A stretch of DNA of 64,000 bases from Saccharofermentans sp. (lineage in GTDB: Bacteria; Bacillota; Clostridia; Saccharofermentanales; Saccharofermentanaceae): positions 1-64,000 of the forward strand of contig JAKSRH010000009.1 of assembly GCA_024403675.1 (NCBI GenBank), written 5' to 3'. The notes below the pieces were generated by a model. That model did no database searches, was not told the DNA's origin, and saw only the letters and a list, made by a program, of their open reading frames with translations. Below are positions 34,120 to 43,453 of this stretch, in pieces (positions within the stretch are counted from its first letter, which is position 1; each line of letters starts with the position of its first letter). Made by a program: the position numbers and the translations under genes.

Positions 34120-35874
34120 TTACTCACTAATTTCTTCAAATCTACTATTAAGTTGACGCTCTAACTCTTCGTAGTCATTTACGCCTAATAGTGTCTTTGG
34201 CATATACACTCTGAATTCAATATTAGTAGGGCACATATTGCTATAAAAAATCTGTGAACAATAGTCATTAATTTCTTTTGTAAGTTCTTCCAATCTATCA
34301 TTATCAGAAATTAATTCAGGAATAGGAACAACTATAGCCGTTAAGCTTGTAACTCCTTGATTATTAACAGGAACTACACAACAATTTTCTACGCCGTAGA
34401 TATTTAATATTTCATTCTCAACCATCTCAGGATAAACATAGGTTCCTTGAATTTGAACTACACGTCTAAGGTGACCTTCAAAGATGAATTCTCCACGCTC
34501 ATTTTCCTTTCCCAAATCACCAGTAAATAACCATGTACGTCCATCTTGGAAATGTTTAATTACTTCTGATGTCATTATTGGATCCCGATAGTATCCCGAC
34601 ATTATTCCATTATAAGAAATCGCAATTTCTCCCTTGGAACCAATAGGTAACTCGTGTCCTGTTTCTCTATCCATTATCTTCATGATTACACCAGGGAAAG
34701 GAATTCCGATTAACCTATCATTATCCATATCTTGAGATGTACCACATACAGCAGAAAGTGATTCTGTAATTCCATATACACGATAAATCAAAGCATTACT
34801 TTTACGTTCCTTCAGGAAAGAAGAAAACTCGTTATACAAAACTCCGGTCATCAATTCACCACCAGAAATAGCAGCTTTCAAAAAAGACAAATCTGCATTA
34901 ACTAAAGCGGGAGAATCCATTAACTCATCCCAAACAGAGTTATATCCAATAATTACATCAGGTTTACACTTTAAAAACTCAACATCTGGTGATGCTTTCC
35001 CAGCATTTGGATATAATGTCACTACATTTCCCATCGCTAGCACTGCATGTAAAGATAATGCCAGTCCCATAGGAAAGGACATTTTAATGCAAGACATTAC
35101 TCTGATTTGATCCTTGTTTTTATAAATAGATCTACCAACATAAGACAGACTTTGAACTTTCTGATTTATTGCTCGTGAAGAAAATTCAACCATATTTGGT
35201 GAACCACCAGCAACTCCATAATTAAACAAAACTGCTGGGGCATTATAATCTATTTCGACAAGTACTTCTTCCGTTATTTCATTTCCTAATGACATGAACT
35301 TTTTCCAGTCATACACCTTGACGTTATCAGGCATTCCACGTAAAAAACCACTTTTAATATCGTCAACAAAATATCGGCTGTATATTCCAAGTCGATGCCA
35401 AAATACTGAGTAATCTCTCACTCTTGAAGTGACTACAGTAATAGTCTTATCTGTATGAGTAAATAGCTTTTTTGCTTCTGCTAACTTTGTTCCAGAAACA
35501 AACAAAAACAAACTCTTTGTTCGCCATATATACTCTTCGATTTCCTTAACACTATGTGCGTTATTTACAAGTGATACTATTGCACCAATCTTTGATGCTG
35601 CATATATAAGTGCAACTGTTGCAGGAAGTCCATTATGAGTAACCGTGATTACGTCACCTTTTTTTACACCTAATTTCACAAGAGACTTCGCAGTCGCTTC
35701 AATCATCTGGTAAAGCTGCGAATATGTGAGCTTCGGTATACCGTACTCCAAAGCAACTCTATCACCCCAAGCGTCACAACTATCTTTAATGACTTGATAC
35801 AACGTTCTGTTCTCGTCATATTCTTTTTTTGCTTCACTGTAGTATTTACTCCACTTGGTCTCAGGTAAATTCAT
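34120..35874 (-). CDS. AMP-dependent acyl-CoA synthetase/ligase-like protein
   Basis: The 584-residue ANL-superfamily enzyme is expected to adenylate an acid and often transfers it to CoA. It shows VALEYGIPKLTYSQLYQ near the N terminus, RVYGITESLSAVCG (A5), WLFTGDLGKENERGEFIFEGH (A7-A8 region, given as two joined pieces: TGDLG and FEGHLRRVVQIQG) and a C-terminal KTLLGVND. The usual Ser/Thr/Gly-rich P-loop is replaced by LFNYGVAGGSPN, so activity may be altered. The substrate is unknown. Confidence 0.85.
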   Translation of the reverse strand: MNLPETKWSKYYSEAKKEYDENRTLYQVIKDSCDAWGDRVALEYGIPKLTYSQLYQMIEATAKSLVKLGVKKGDVITVTHNGLPATVALIYAASKIGAIVSLVNNAHSVKEIEEYIWRTKSLFLFVSGTKLAEAKKLFTHTDKTITVVTSRVRDYSVFWHRLGIYSRYFVDDIKSGFLRGMPDNVKVYDWKKFMSLGNEITEEVLVEIDYNAPAVLFNYGVAGGSPNMVEFSSRAINQKVQSLSYVGRSIYKNKDQIRVMSCIKMSFPMGLALSLHAVLAMGNVVTLYPNAGKASPDVEFLKCKPDVIIGYNSVWDELMDSPALVNADLSFLKAAISGGELMTGVLYNEFSSFLKERKSNALIYRVYGITESLSAVCGTSQDMDNDRLIGIPFPGVIMKIMDRETGHELPIGSKGEIAISYNGIMSGYYRDPIMTSEVIKHFQDGRTWLFTGDLGKENERGEFIFEGHLRRVVQIQGTYVYPEMVENEILNIYGVENCCVVPVNNQGVTSLTAIVVPIPELISDNDRLEELTKEINDYCSQIFYSNMCPTNIEFRVYMPKTLLGVNDYEELERQLNSRFEEISE

Positions 35875-36035
35875 AGGGAACGCACTCCGTTTTTGTTTAA
35901 TTATAGCTTTTTAATGGATTATTACCAAAGAAATACATGATATTGGTTCTACTTTTCTGTTTTTTGGCAAATTGTATTCTCTTCTTTTTGAAGTATAACT
36001 AAATAGTTGTAATAAATATAAGAAATGAGGACTTT

Positions 36036-37691
36036 GTGAGCATGGCAAGTCGCAAGAGCAAAAGACCATTTTTTGCACATTATGCAAAGATTTTTAAGAA
36101 CGAATTTAGAGGCTATAACGGCAAGTCATTTATGAATGATGTTGCTGCAGGTATCACAGTAGGTGCCGTAGCACTTCCACTCGCACTCGCATTCGGTGCT
36201 GCAAGCGTTGACGCTGCACACGCAGCCATCGGTATCGCAGGTGGACTTATCACAGCAATTCTTGCTGGTATCATAAGCGGACTTCTTGGTGGTGGTTCCT
36301 TCCAGATTTCTGGACCTACAGGAGCTATGGCAGTTGTCCTTGGTACAATTGTTTCAGGTACATACGGTATTCAGGGTATGTTCATGGCAACATTCATCTC
36401 CGGTGTTATCCTTCTTCTTGCAGGACTTCTCCGATTCGGTAAGCTTGTACAGTTTATTCCTAAGCCAGTTGTTACTGGATTCACATCTGGTATCGCTCTT
36501 GTTATTGCTATCGGTCAGCTTAAGAATGCATTTGGCGTTGAAGCTAACGGTGAATCAACAATCGACAAGCTCCTCGACTTTTTCAGCAATATCGTAAACA
36601 CACATTTACCTACACTTATCTGTACAGTAGCTGTAATTCTTATCATGGCTTTCTATCCTAAGAAGCTTGCTAAGTATGTTCCTGGCTCACTTGTAGCGCT
36701 CATCATTATCACTATCGTAGTAGCAGTAATGAAGCTTGATGTTGCTAAGATTGGCTCCATCCCAAGATCTATCATTAACACAGAAACTCTTAACATCAGG
36801 GCTGTTGACGGTGCTATGCTCAAGTCAATCGCATCTTACTCAGTTACAATTGCACTTCTCGGTATGATTGAGTCTCTCCTTTGTGGTACATGCGCTGCAT
36901 CCATGAAGAAAGAGAAGTTCGACTCCAACGTAGAGCTTATTGCTCAGGGTGTTGCTAACATGGCAGTTCCTTTCGCTGGAGGTGTTCCTTCTACAGCAGC
37001 TATCGCTCGTACTTCTGTTGCTATCAAGAGCGGTTGTCAGACAAGACTTACTTCTGTATTCCAGTCTGTATTCCTTATCCTTTGCATGTTCATCCTCGCT
37101 CCAGTTATCGGTATGGTTCCATACGCTGGTCTTGCTGGCGTACTTCTTATGACAGCATGGAAGATGAATGACTTTGCAACTATCAAGTCCTACTTCAAAC
37201 ATAAGCTTACTGATGCAATCCTCCTCTTCTTCGTAACAATGATTGCTACTGTAGCTCTTGACCTTACTTACGCTATCTTAATCGGTGTTGGTCTCTCCAT
37301 GATTCTCACAATCAACACACTTGCTAAGATTCGTGTTACTGTAGAGGAAGAAACACTTATCGAAAACCACGACGCAGCTGTTGTTTACTCCGTTGGTGCA
37401 TACTTCTTTGCTAACGGTAAGGAACTTAAGAAAGCTATCGAAAAGGCTGAGCACAAGTATGATACTTACATCCTTTCCTTCCGTGGTGTTGTATTTGTTG
37501 ACGTATCCGCCGAGAGTGAATTCATTGAAGCTGTTAACTACATTAAGGAGCAAGGTGCTGACTTCTGCTTCGTTGGTATGAACAAGTTCGTCAACGATAC
37601 ACTTGAGCAAATTGGTTTCCAAGAGCAAATTGGACGCGAACACTTCGCAGCTAACCTCGAGGAATTTGTAAAAGCAAAAAACAATGCATAA
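36036..37691 (+). CDS. SulP/SLC26-family anion transporter
   Basis: The 551-residue permease has about twelve to fourteen membrane helices (25-420). SulP signatures are AAGITVGAVALPLALAFG, ISGPTGAMAVVL and GGVPSTAAIARTSVAIKSG. A C-terminal STAS domain (about 440-545) is present. The family carries sulfate, bicarbonate or other anions; specificity cannot be read here. The GTG at 36036 has GAGG 5 nt upstream; an ATG six bases later is possible. A terminator follows directly. Confidence 0.94.
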   Translation: MSMASRKSKRPFFAHYAKIFKNEFRGYNGKSFMNDVAAGITVGAVALPLALAFGAASVDAAHAAIGIAGGLITAILAGIISGLLGGGSFQISGPTGAMAVVLGTIVSGTYGIQGMFMATFISGVILLLAGLLRFGKLVQFIPKPVVTGFTSGIALVIAIGQLKNAFGVEANGESTIDKLLDFFSNIVNTHLPTLICTVAVILIMAFYPKKLAKYVPGSLVALIIITIVVAVMKLDVAKIGSIPRSIINTETLNIRAVDGAMLKSIASYSVTIALLGMIESLLCGTCAASMKKEKFDSNVELIAQGVANMAVPFAGGVPSTAAIARTSVAIKSGCQTRLTSVFQSVFLILCMFILAPVIGMVPYAGLAGVLLMTAWKMNDFATIKSYFKHKLTDAILLFFVTMIATVALDLTYAILIGVGLSMILTINTLAKIRVTVEEETLIENHDAAVVYSVGAYFFANGKELKKAIEKAEHKYDTYILSFRGVVFVDVSAESEFIEAVNYIKEQGADFCFVGMNKFVNDTLEQIGFQEQIGREHFAANLEEFVKAKNNA

Positions 37692-37695
37692 CTTC

Positions 37696-37731
37696 AAAAG
37701 AGCCTAATTCAAAAATGAATTAGGCTCTTTT
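37696..37731. terminator. Bidirectional terminator that overlaps a coding end
   Basis: A perfect 15-bp stem, AAAAGAGCCTAATTC (37696-37710) with GAATTAGGCTCTTTT (37717-37731), ends both convergent genes. The last codons and stop of the minus-strand acyltransferase (37720-37731) lie inside its right arm. Confidence 0.9.
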
Positions 37732-38673
37732 ATTAGCTTTGATTATTGATAAGACAGCTGTGTACACCACATCTACAACAACAGAAAAAACAAGTGAAAG
37801 CACAAATGTTAATAGAAACAAGATAAGAGAATGAACTCTAGCTCCTTTTAAGAATGTATCAAACATTACTACCTGTACACCAACATGAAAAAGATATATC
37901 CACAGAGAATACTTTCCTATAAACATCAGTGGCTTACAATTAAACTCTTTTTTTGAACTTATATATAACGCTGTTATTGGTGCAAGATTACTTGCAAATA
38001 ATTTAAAGAAAATAAACATTGCACCGTGTGACATGCCAGCAAGCATTATTGATACTAGACTAATTAAAATTATTAATAGTGCTATTGTATCTATCCCTTT
38101 AATTGATGCAATTTTCTTTTCAATTGGTTTCTTATACAGTGCATAAATAACGCCAATAATAAACCACTGTGTCATGAAATATGTCTTCAAATAGAATATA
38201 ATATAGACTGCAAAACACAGATGTAAACAAGACCAAACAATAAAGAAAATCTTTATATTTCCGCGGGAGATCACCCTAGCTAAAAAATAAAAAACAAATA
38301 ATACAAATAATGCTTCTACAAACCATCCAACTTGAACTGTAGGATCAAACAAAATATACAGCTTAATTAACTCTGGTAGTGAATTGTACTTATTAACAGT
38401 AGGATGAAAATAAAAAAGAATATGATATAAAACTGCAGCGACAAGGTATGGGACAGTAAAATTACTGAATTTATGGACAATAATTTTATAATCTATTTTT
38501 TTATCCTTTGTTGTAAGTGAAAGAATGTATCCACTAAGGAAGAAAAATACAGCTACAGCCGATGTGCCTACATGGCCTAAAACACCAGTAAAACAATGAG
38601 AAAACACCACAATCATGCATAGAATACTCTTCATCTGAAGTGTTTGTTTGGGACTCAAGTAATTCTCATTCAT
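37720..38673 (-). CDS. Membrane acyltransferase, acyltransferase-3 family
   Basis: The 317-residue integral membrane protein has about ten helices. The family motif around the conserved His is IVVFSHCFTGVLGH near the N terminus, followed by FFFLSGYILSL. Such enzymes transfer acyl groups, usually acetyl, to surface polysaccharides or lipids. AAGGAAAA precedes the ATG. It is divergent from the GT-C-like gene, suggesting a shared role in envelope glycans; this is inference. Confidence 0.88.
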   Translation of the reverse strand: MNENYLSPKQTLQMKSILCMIVVFSHCFTGVLGHVGTSAVAVFFFLSGYILSLTTKDKKIDYKIIVHKFSNFTVPYLVAAVLYHILFYFHPTVNKYNSLPELIKLYILFDPTVQVGWFVEALFVLFVFYFLARVISRGNIKIFFIVWSCLHLCFAVYIIFYLKTYFMTQWFIIGVIYALYKKPIEKKIASIKGIDTIALLIILISLVSIMLAGMSHGAMFIFFKLFASNLAPITALYISSKKEFNCKPLMFIGKYSLWIYLFHVGVQVVMFDTFLKGARVHSLILFLLTFVLSLVFSVVVDVVYTAVLSIIKANKRA

Positions 38674-38815
38674 TTATATCTTTTCCTTATATTTGAGGTG
38701 CAGTAAATATAACAAATCAAACTGATCTTTACAACAATGCAATTATTTTCTACTGGAATTATCAATAACGAGTATATAAAATCATACATAATGTTATTGC
38801 ATAAGGGATAGTAAA

Positions 38816-40222
38816 GTGTACGAGTTAAAAATTATGCCACAAAGAAAAAATATCAATAAATTTGCGCCATTTCTTTTTACAGGAATTCTGTTGTTATTAT
38901 CTACAATAACAATTCTTACTAAGTGTCTTGGCGACCTCGATGAGATATGGAACTATACATTCTCTAGAGGAATTGCAATGGGATACAAACCGTATATTGA
39001 TTACCCTTTAGTACAAATGCCGGCATATGCACTAATTATGTCTATCCCACTTTTTATTAGCAGAACTCTCATATCTTATAGAGTATTTGAAATACTATTA
39101 TTAACAACATTCTCACTAACATGTCATCTTTTAGTAAGTAAAATTACCGAGAAATTCTACAAATACTTAATCCCTGTAATAACTGTGCTAGTAGTTGGTG
39201 GTAACATGACATACAACTTTGGAATGCTATTCATGGTGCTTCTTCTTGTATACATTCACATTAATGGCAAACCAAATACAAAAACATATTTCCTCATCGG
39301 CGTTATTGCTTTTATGTCCATAATGTTCCGCCAGACAAGCGGTTCTATATTAGCAATATTTGAAATTATTTATATGTTGATTACCACAAAGGAATCTCAT
39401 TTTAAAAAAATCTTTTTCTATTTACTAGGAGGTTCCATACCATGTTTTCTTCTTCTTGCATATTTGCTTTATAACAAATCCTTTTTTGAATTCTGGGATA
39501 ATTGTTTCTTTTCCCTTTTTACATTTGGTCAAAGTAATGGCCATCTCTGGATAAATGCAGTCATTGTCGGAAAAATTCTACTCATACTTTTTTCAGTAGT
39601 TTTATGTATAACCTATTTTAAAAAAACAAAAAATCCTCTGTATATTTATCTTCTTGTAGTTACACTTATAGTCTTTTCTATTTCTTTGCCTATACTTGAT
39701 ACTGTCCATATCTCATATGCCACTGCATTTTGTCTAATTACAATCGTATATTGTATAGGAAACTATGAACCACCATTTTCAAAAGTGTTTCAAGTCACTC
39801 TCATTGCTATTTTCGCACTTGCAATCGTAGTATATGGCGCTATTAATCTTGCAGGAAAAGATATTATTGATCATGGCGAATTAAACCACATTCCTACTGA
39901 TGTCACACTAGAAATGTATGAAGAAATTAATGCATATAATCATATTTTTAATGAAGCCGGATTCCCCACAGATATTATTTCCGAATCAAAAGTCATCTTT
40001 TACATAGCAGATGGAACTTTTTCAGGACCTGATAATTTCTGCAATATGGAAAACCCTGTAGATTATCTAATGGATCTTCCAAAAAATACCGTAATCGTTA
40101 TATCTGAAACCTATCTTAGTGATAACTGGCAAAATTCAGCTCCAATTTATGATTACATAATCACAAACTACAAAAAAATTGATTCCTATTATGGTTATGG
40201 TTATTACTTAAAAACCACCTAA
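38816..40222 (+). CDS. Polytopic membrane protein, GT-C glycosyltransferase-like
   Basis: The 468-residue protein has about ten membrane helices. LGDLDEIWNYTFSRGIAMG after the first helix matches the acidic first extracellular loop of GT-C (GT39/ArnT-like) glycosyltransferases, which use lipid-linked sugars. The C-terminal 110 residues are soluble and probably external. The GTG at 38816 has AAGGGA 7 nt upstream; an ATG at 38834 is an alternative. The product family is inferred, not certain. Confidence 0.75.
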   Translation: MYELKIMPQRKNINKFAPFLFTGILLLLSTITILTKCLGDLDEIWNYTFSRGIAMGYKPYIDYPLVQMPAYALIMSIPLFISRTLISYRVFEILLLTTFSLTCHLLVSKITEKFYKYLIPVITVLVVGGNMTYNFGMLFMVLLLVYIHINGKPNTKTYFLIGVIAFMSIMFRQTSGSILAIFEIIYMLITTKESHFKKIFFYLLGGSIPCFLLLAYLLYNKSFFEFWDNCFFSLFTFGQSNGHLWINAVIVGKILLILFSVVLCITYFKKTKNPLYIYLLVVTLIVFSISLPILDTVHISYATAFCLITIVYCIGNYEPPFSKVFQVTLIAIFALAIVVYGAINLAGKDIIDHGELNHIPTDVTLEMYEEINAYNHIFNEAGFPTDIISESKVIFYIADGTFSGPDNFCNMENPVDYLMDLPKNTVIVISETYLSDNWQNSAPIYDYIITNYKKIDSYYGYGYYLKTT

Positions 40223-40248
40223 TTCTTACATCTGCTACTAGAAATACT

Positions 40249-40257
40249 TGGTATAAT
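40249..40257 (+). promoter_or_regulatory. Extended -10 of radA; predicts a leaderless mRNA
   Basis: TGGTATAAT ends only 6 nt before the radA ATG at 40264, so transcription should begin at or beside the start codon. No Shine-Dalgarno sequence is present. Confidence 0.6.
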
Positions 40258-40263
40258 TTTAAT

Positions 40264-41673
40264 ATGGCTAAGAAGAATACTACTTTTTTTTGTAAAGAAT
40301 GCGGATACGAGACATCAGGCTGGATGGGCAAGTGCCCTGGCTGTGGTTCTTTTAACACGCTCGTAGAAGCACCTAAAGAAGATACAAATCAGAATAAGAC
40401 TAGCACACAAAATAATGCACCAGCATATAAGGCAGCTAGCTTTAATTGGACTAAGAGCTCAGGCACAGTAAGACTTAAGGATGCGGGAAAGGAGACTTAC
40501 GTTAGATTTAAGACCGGCATCGATGAGCTCGATAGTTTATTTGGCGGGGGCATAACTGGTGGTTCCGTGACACTTGTTGGTGGTGAACCAGGTATTGGTA
40601 AGTCAACTATCCTTTTACAGCTTGCTAATTCATACAAAACTAGCGGCGACGTCTTATATGTATCTGGTGAGGAATCCCCTGCCCAGATTGGCATGCGTGC
40701 TGAACGTCTTGGCATTGATAATGACAACATTATTATCTGCGCACAGACATGTTTTGAAATAATTGCTGAAGAGATGCAACGAATCAAACCTGCCATCTGT
40801 ATTATCGATTCTATTCAGACTCTCTATTCAGAATCTATTAGCGGCACTCCTGGATCTATTACTCAAGCCCGCGAGGTTACTGCAGGACTTATTAGAATTG
40901 CCAAAAGTAATAACATGCCTATTATTCTCGTAGGCCACGTAACAAAAGAAGGGTCTATTGCAGGTCCTAAGACTATTGAACACATGGTAGACACAGTTCT
41001 TTACTTTGAGGGCGATAACACAGGTAGCTACAGAATGCTTAGAAGTGTTAAAAATAGATTTGGCAAATCCTCTGAGATTGCATTCTTCGAGATGACACAA
41101 TCAGGTTTGGTTGCTGTAGATAATAGCTCTGCCCTTCTCGTTATGGGTCGTCCACTTAAAGCACCTGGTTCTGCATTAACTTCTACTATGGAAGGTGCCA
41201 AGGCCTTAACTATTGAGATTCAGGCCCTCGCATCTAACACATGTTATGGTACTCCTCAGCGTATGACTTCTGGTCCTGATAGATCCAGAGTTACTATGCT
41301 CCTTGCAATTGCTGAGCAGACTTTTAAGTTAGGCTTAGCAACCAAGGATTGCTTTATAAATGTTATTGGTGGTCTTAGAATCACAGATCCATCCTGTGAC
41401 CTGGCTATAATCGCTGCTGTGGTGTCTTCAGCGAGAGGTATCCCGCTTAAGGAGAACACTCTTATTCTCGGTGAGGTAGGCCTTACAGGCGAATTAAGAC
41501 CTGTATCCCAGCTAAGCGCCCGCATACTCGAAGCAAACCGCGTTGGTATTACTAAGGTAGTTCTTCCTGGTTCTACTCGTTCTGCTATCGAGAAAGATGC
41601 AACACTTGCAAATAAAGCAGAATATTTCTTTGTGGATAACATATCGGAGGCTACAGATGTCCTTTTCTCATAA
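40264..41673 (+). CDS. radA: DNA repair protein RadA (Sms)
   Basis: The 469-residue DnaB-like helicase helps branch migration in recombination. It has a C4 zinc finger (CKECGYETSGWMGKCPGC), Walker A GGEPGIGKST, the RadA-specific KNRFG motif and a C-terminal Lon-like domain (about 300-455). Length is normal. Translation seems to start on a leaderless transcript. The end overlaps ispD by 17 nt, so they are co-transcribed. Confidence 0.97.
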   Translation: MAKKNTTFFCKECGYETSGWMGKCPGCGSFNTLVEAPKEDTNQNKTSTQNNAPAYKAASFNWTKSSGTVRLKDAGKETYVRFKTGIDELDSLFGGGITGGSVTLVGGEPGIGKSTILLQLANSYKTSGDVLYVSGEESPAQIGMRAERLGIDNDNIIICAQTCFEIIAEEMQRIKPAICIIDSIQTLYSESISGTPGSITQAREVTAGLIRIAKSNNMPIILVGHVTKEGSIAGPKTIEHMVDTVLYFEGDNTGSYRMLRSVKNRFGKSSEIAFFEMTQSGLVAVDNSSALLVMGRPLKAPGSALTSTMEGAKALTIEIQALASNTCYGTPQRMTSGPDRSRVTMLLAIAEQTFKLGLATKDCFINVIGGLRITDPSCDLAIIAAVVSSARGIPLKENTLILGEVGLTGELRPVSQLSARILEANRVGITKVVLPGSTRSAIEKDATLANKAEYFFVDNISEATDVLFS

Positions 41674-42367
41674 CCCTAAGATTTACGTAATTATCCCTGC
41701 TGCAGGTTCTGGTTCTAGAATGGGCAAGAACAGCAATAAACTTTTTATGGAAGTTGCTGGTATTCCTGTAATAGAGAGAACTTTAAAAACCTTTATGGAT
41801 TACGGAAATACACACTGTATTGTGGTTACTAACGAAGAAAATATAAATGCTATGAAAGAACTTCAGGAGACCAAGTATCCATGTATCAAGAAGGTTGTAT
41901 TAGGAGGTAATTCTAGAACAGAATCTGTTAATAATGGAGTTCAGGCGTTATCTTCCCTTGAGTGCCCTCCCGATGCTAATGACTATGTGCTTATTCATGA
42001 TGGTGCTAGATGCATGCTTACAGCTAACGTCATAAATAATTGCTGCGAAGGTCTTAAGAATAATGACGTCTGTGTTGCTGGTGTACCAACAAAAAATACT
42101 ATTAAGATTGTAAAAAACGGAATCGTGGAATCTACTCCTGACCGTTCTACTTTATATGAGGTTCAGACCCCACAGTGCTTTAAGTATGACGTTCTTAAGA
42201 AGTCTTATGATAATGCTACAGCAAATGGAATTGAAGCAACCGATGATACTGCCTTAGCAGAGATTCTCGGATATAAAGTAGCTATCGTCGAAGGATCCTA
42301 TTCAAACATAAAAATTACAACACCTGAAGATATTGATTTTGCCCAAGGCATGCTCGAGAGGACTTAA
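41657..42367 (+). CDS. ispD: 2-C-methyl-D-erythritol 4-phosphate cytidylyltransferase
   Basis: The 236-residue enzyme of the MEP isoprenoid pathway makes CDP-methylerythritol from MEP and CTP. Motifs are IIPAAGSGSRMGKNSNKLF, the HDGARCM loop and YEVQTPQCFK. The start is fixed by GGAGG 6 nt before the ATG at 41657, inside the end of radA; a longer frame from 41597 lacks a site. The pairing with radA is common in Firmicutes. Confidence 0.95.
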   Translation: MSFSHNPKIYVIIPAAGSGSRMGKNSNKLFMEVAGIPVIERTLKTFMDYGNTHCIVVTNEENINAMKELQETKYPCIKKVVLGGNSRTESVNNGVQALSSLECPPDANDYVLIHDGARCMLTANVINNCCEGLKNNDVCVAGVPTKNTIKIVKNGIVESTPDRSTLYEVQTPQCFKYDVLKKSYDNATANGIEATDDTALAEILGYKVAIVEGSYSNIKITTPEDIDFAQGMLERT

Positions 42368-42373
42368 GTAAAT

Positions 42374-42922
42374 ATGATGTACACTAACCAGCAAATTGAT
42401 GTCGACACATCAGCTTATTCATCTTTTGAAAGCGTAAAAGTTAACGAATTGTATTATCGTGCCCCTATTAATGAAGACTCCAGAAGCATAAGAATAGCGA
42501 GAAGTAGTATAATGCTTGAAGTTATTTTCCCACTTGTGTGCGTTACCGTTTTCGTTGCTTTAGTTATCTTTAGCATTGGCGGAGCAGAACTTGCTTCACA
42601 GTTAAAAAACGCTGATAAAGAAGCTATTTATTTTCTAATTGGTTTTGCTGTTATTTTTCTTTTTGCAATACTATACCGACCATTAATCACTATCGTTTGT
42701 AAACCAACAATTGCAAGTGGCAAAGTTATTGGAACTTATGACAAGAAAATAAAGTCAGGCAGAGGTATAAAAACTATATACTATGCCGTACTCGTACAAG
42801 ACAGCGTTAAGAAAATTGCTAAGAAAGTAAAAATTACCCATAAGCAATTTAAACAATTAGAAAAAGACGACAGTGTGCGTCTAGTAAAATTCGCGAAAGT
42901 GTATTACGTGGTGCCAGATTAA
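42374..42922 (+). CDS. Hypothetical membrane protein
   Basis: The 182-residue protein has a polar N terminus (1-40), two hydrophobic helices (about 45-70 and 87-108) and a basic C-terminal domain. In that domain KVIGTYDKKIKSGRGIKTIYYA suggests a small beta-rich fold on the inner face. I do not recognise the family. It starts 6 nt after ispD and probably ends that operon. ATG at 42374 or 42377 are both possible. Confidence 0.75.
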   Translation: MMYTNQQIDVDTSAYSSFESVKVNELYYRAPINEDSRSIRIARSSIMLEVIFPLVCVTVFVALVIFSIGGAELASQLKNADKEAIYFLIGFAVIFLFAILYRPLITIVCKPTIASGKVIGTYDKKIKSGRGIKTIYYAVLVQDSVKKIAKKVKITHKQFKQLEKDDSVRLVKFAKVYYVVPD

Positions 42923-43227
42923 TTTCTTTAGCCCGCTATATATATAAATAACTTTTTGTGAACAAATCATTTGTTAGTTACACTACTCTAGTCTAATAGT
43001 TTATATTAGTATAGTGATTTACTAGGATGAGGAATTTACAATGCAGATTAAGGATTTATCTCCGCAGATGGCGTTATTTTTATTTATCGTAACCTCAAAA
43101 ATTAAATACCTTCTCATAATCTCCATCCAGGCATATTTGGACACTGAAATTCTCAAGATTATATACAGGCAGTAATAATCATTGCCTTCTTATTCCGTTT
43201 CATATCTATCCACTTTATCCCTTTATA
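42923..43227. other. Intergenic stretch with promoter-like signals and a small open frame
   Basis: The inverted repeats AACAAAT/ATTTGTT (42961-42975) and CTAATA/TATTAG (42994-43010) lie around a promoter-like TTACAC (42978-42983) and TTATAT (43001-43006) spaced by 17. A 44-codon frame with a ribosome binding site follows at 43041. The rest (43176-43227) is A/T-rich with nothing recognised. Confidence 0.5.
43041..43175 (+). CDS. Possible 44-residue peptide
   Basis: The frame runs from ATG to TAA with GAGG 8 nt upstream and a promoter-like sequence 35-60 bp further up. The peptide starts MQIKDLSPQMALFLFIVTSK and has a hydrophobic middle (ALFLFIV, YLLIISI), so it may be membrane-associated. No family is recognised. 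It could be a true small protein, the 5' remnant of a lost gene, or chance. Confidence 0.35.
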   Translation: MQIKDLSPQMALFLFIVTSKIKYLLIISIQAYLDTEILKIIYRQ

Positions 43228-43449
43228 TTAATAATCAACTTCGAATATATCTATTCCATAAGTCTTTTTGAACTTCTCTATATCAAGTTCATTTCTAACA
43301 AACATAACATCTATGTATTTACCCGTCTTAATATCCTTGAAGCCCACCGTCTTCTCGCCAGTACAAATACTAGAGCGAATAACCGCCTTCTGTGTGGTAG
43401 GGTCAAACTTTATTTCAGGAAGTTTTTCTTTGCGTTTAATTCCGAACAT
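43228..43449 (-). CDS. Small conserved-looking protein next to TauE/SafE
   Basis: The 73-residue soluble protein contains VIRSSICTGEKTVGFKDIKT and a C-terminal DIEKFKKTYGID segment. It has one Cys in SICTGE. I recognise the general type as a short clostridial protein often found beside sulfite-exporter genes, but no function is established. It starts 4 nt after the exporter gene and is co-transcribed with it. A redox or sulfur-related role is inference from context. Confidence 0.75.
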   Translation of the reverse strand: MFGIKRKEKLPEIKFDPTTQKAVIRSSICTGEKTVGFKDIKTGKYIDVMFVRNELDIEKFKKTYGIDIFEVDY

Positions 43450-43453
43450 TTAC

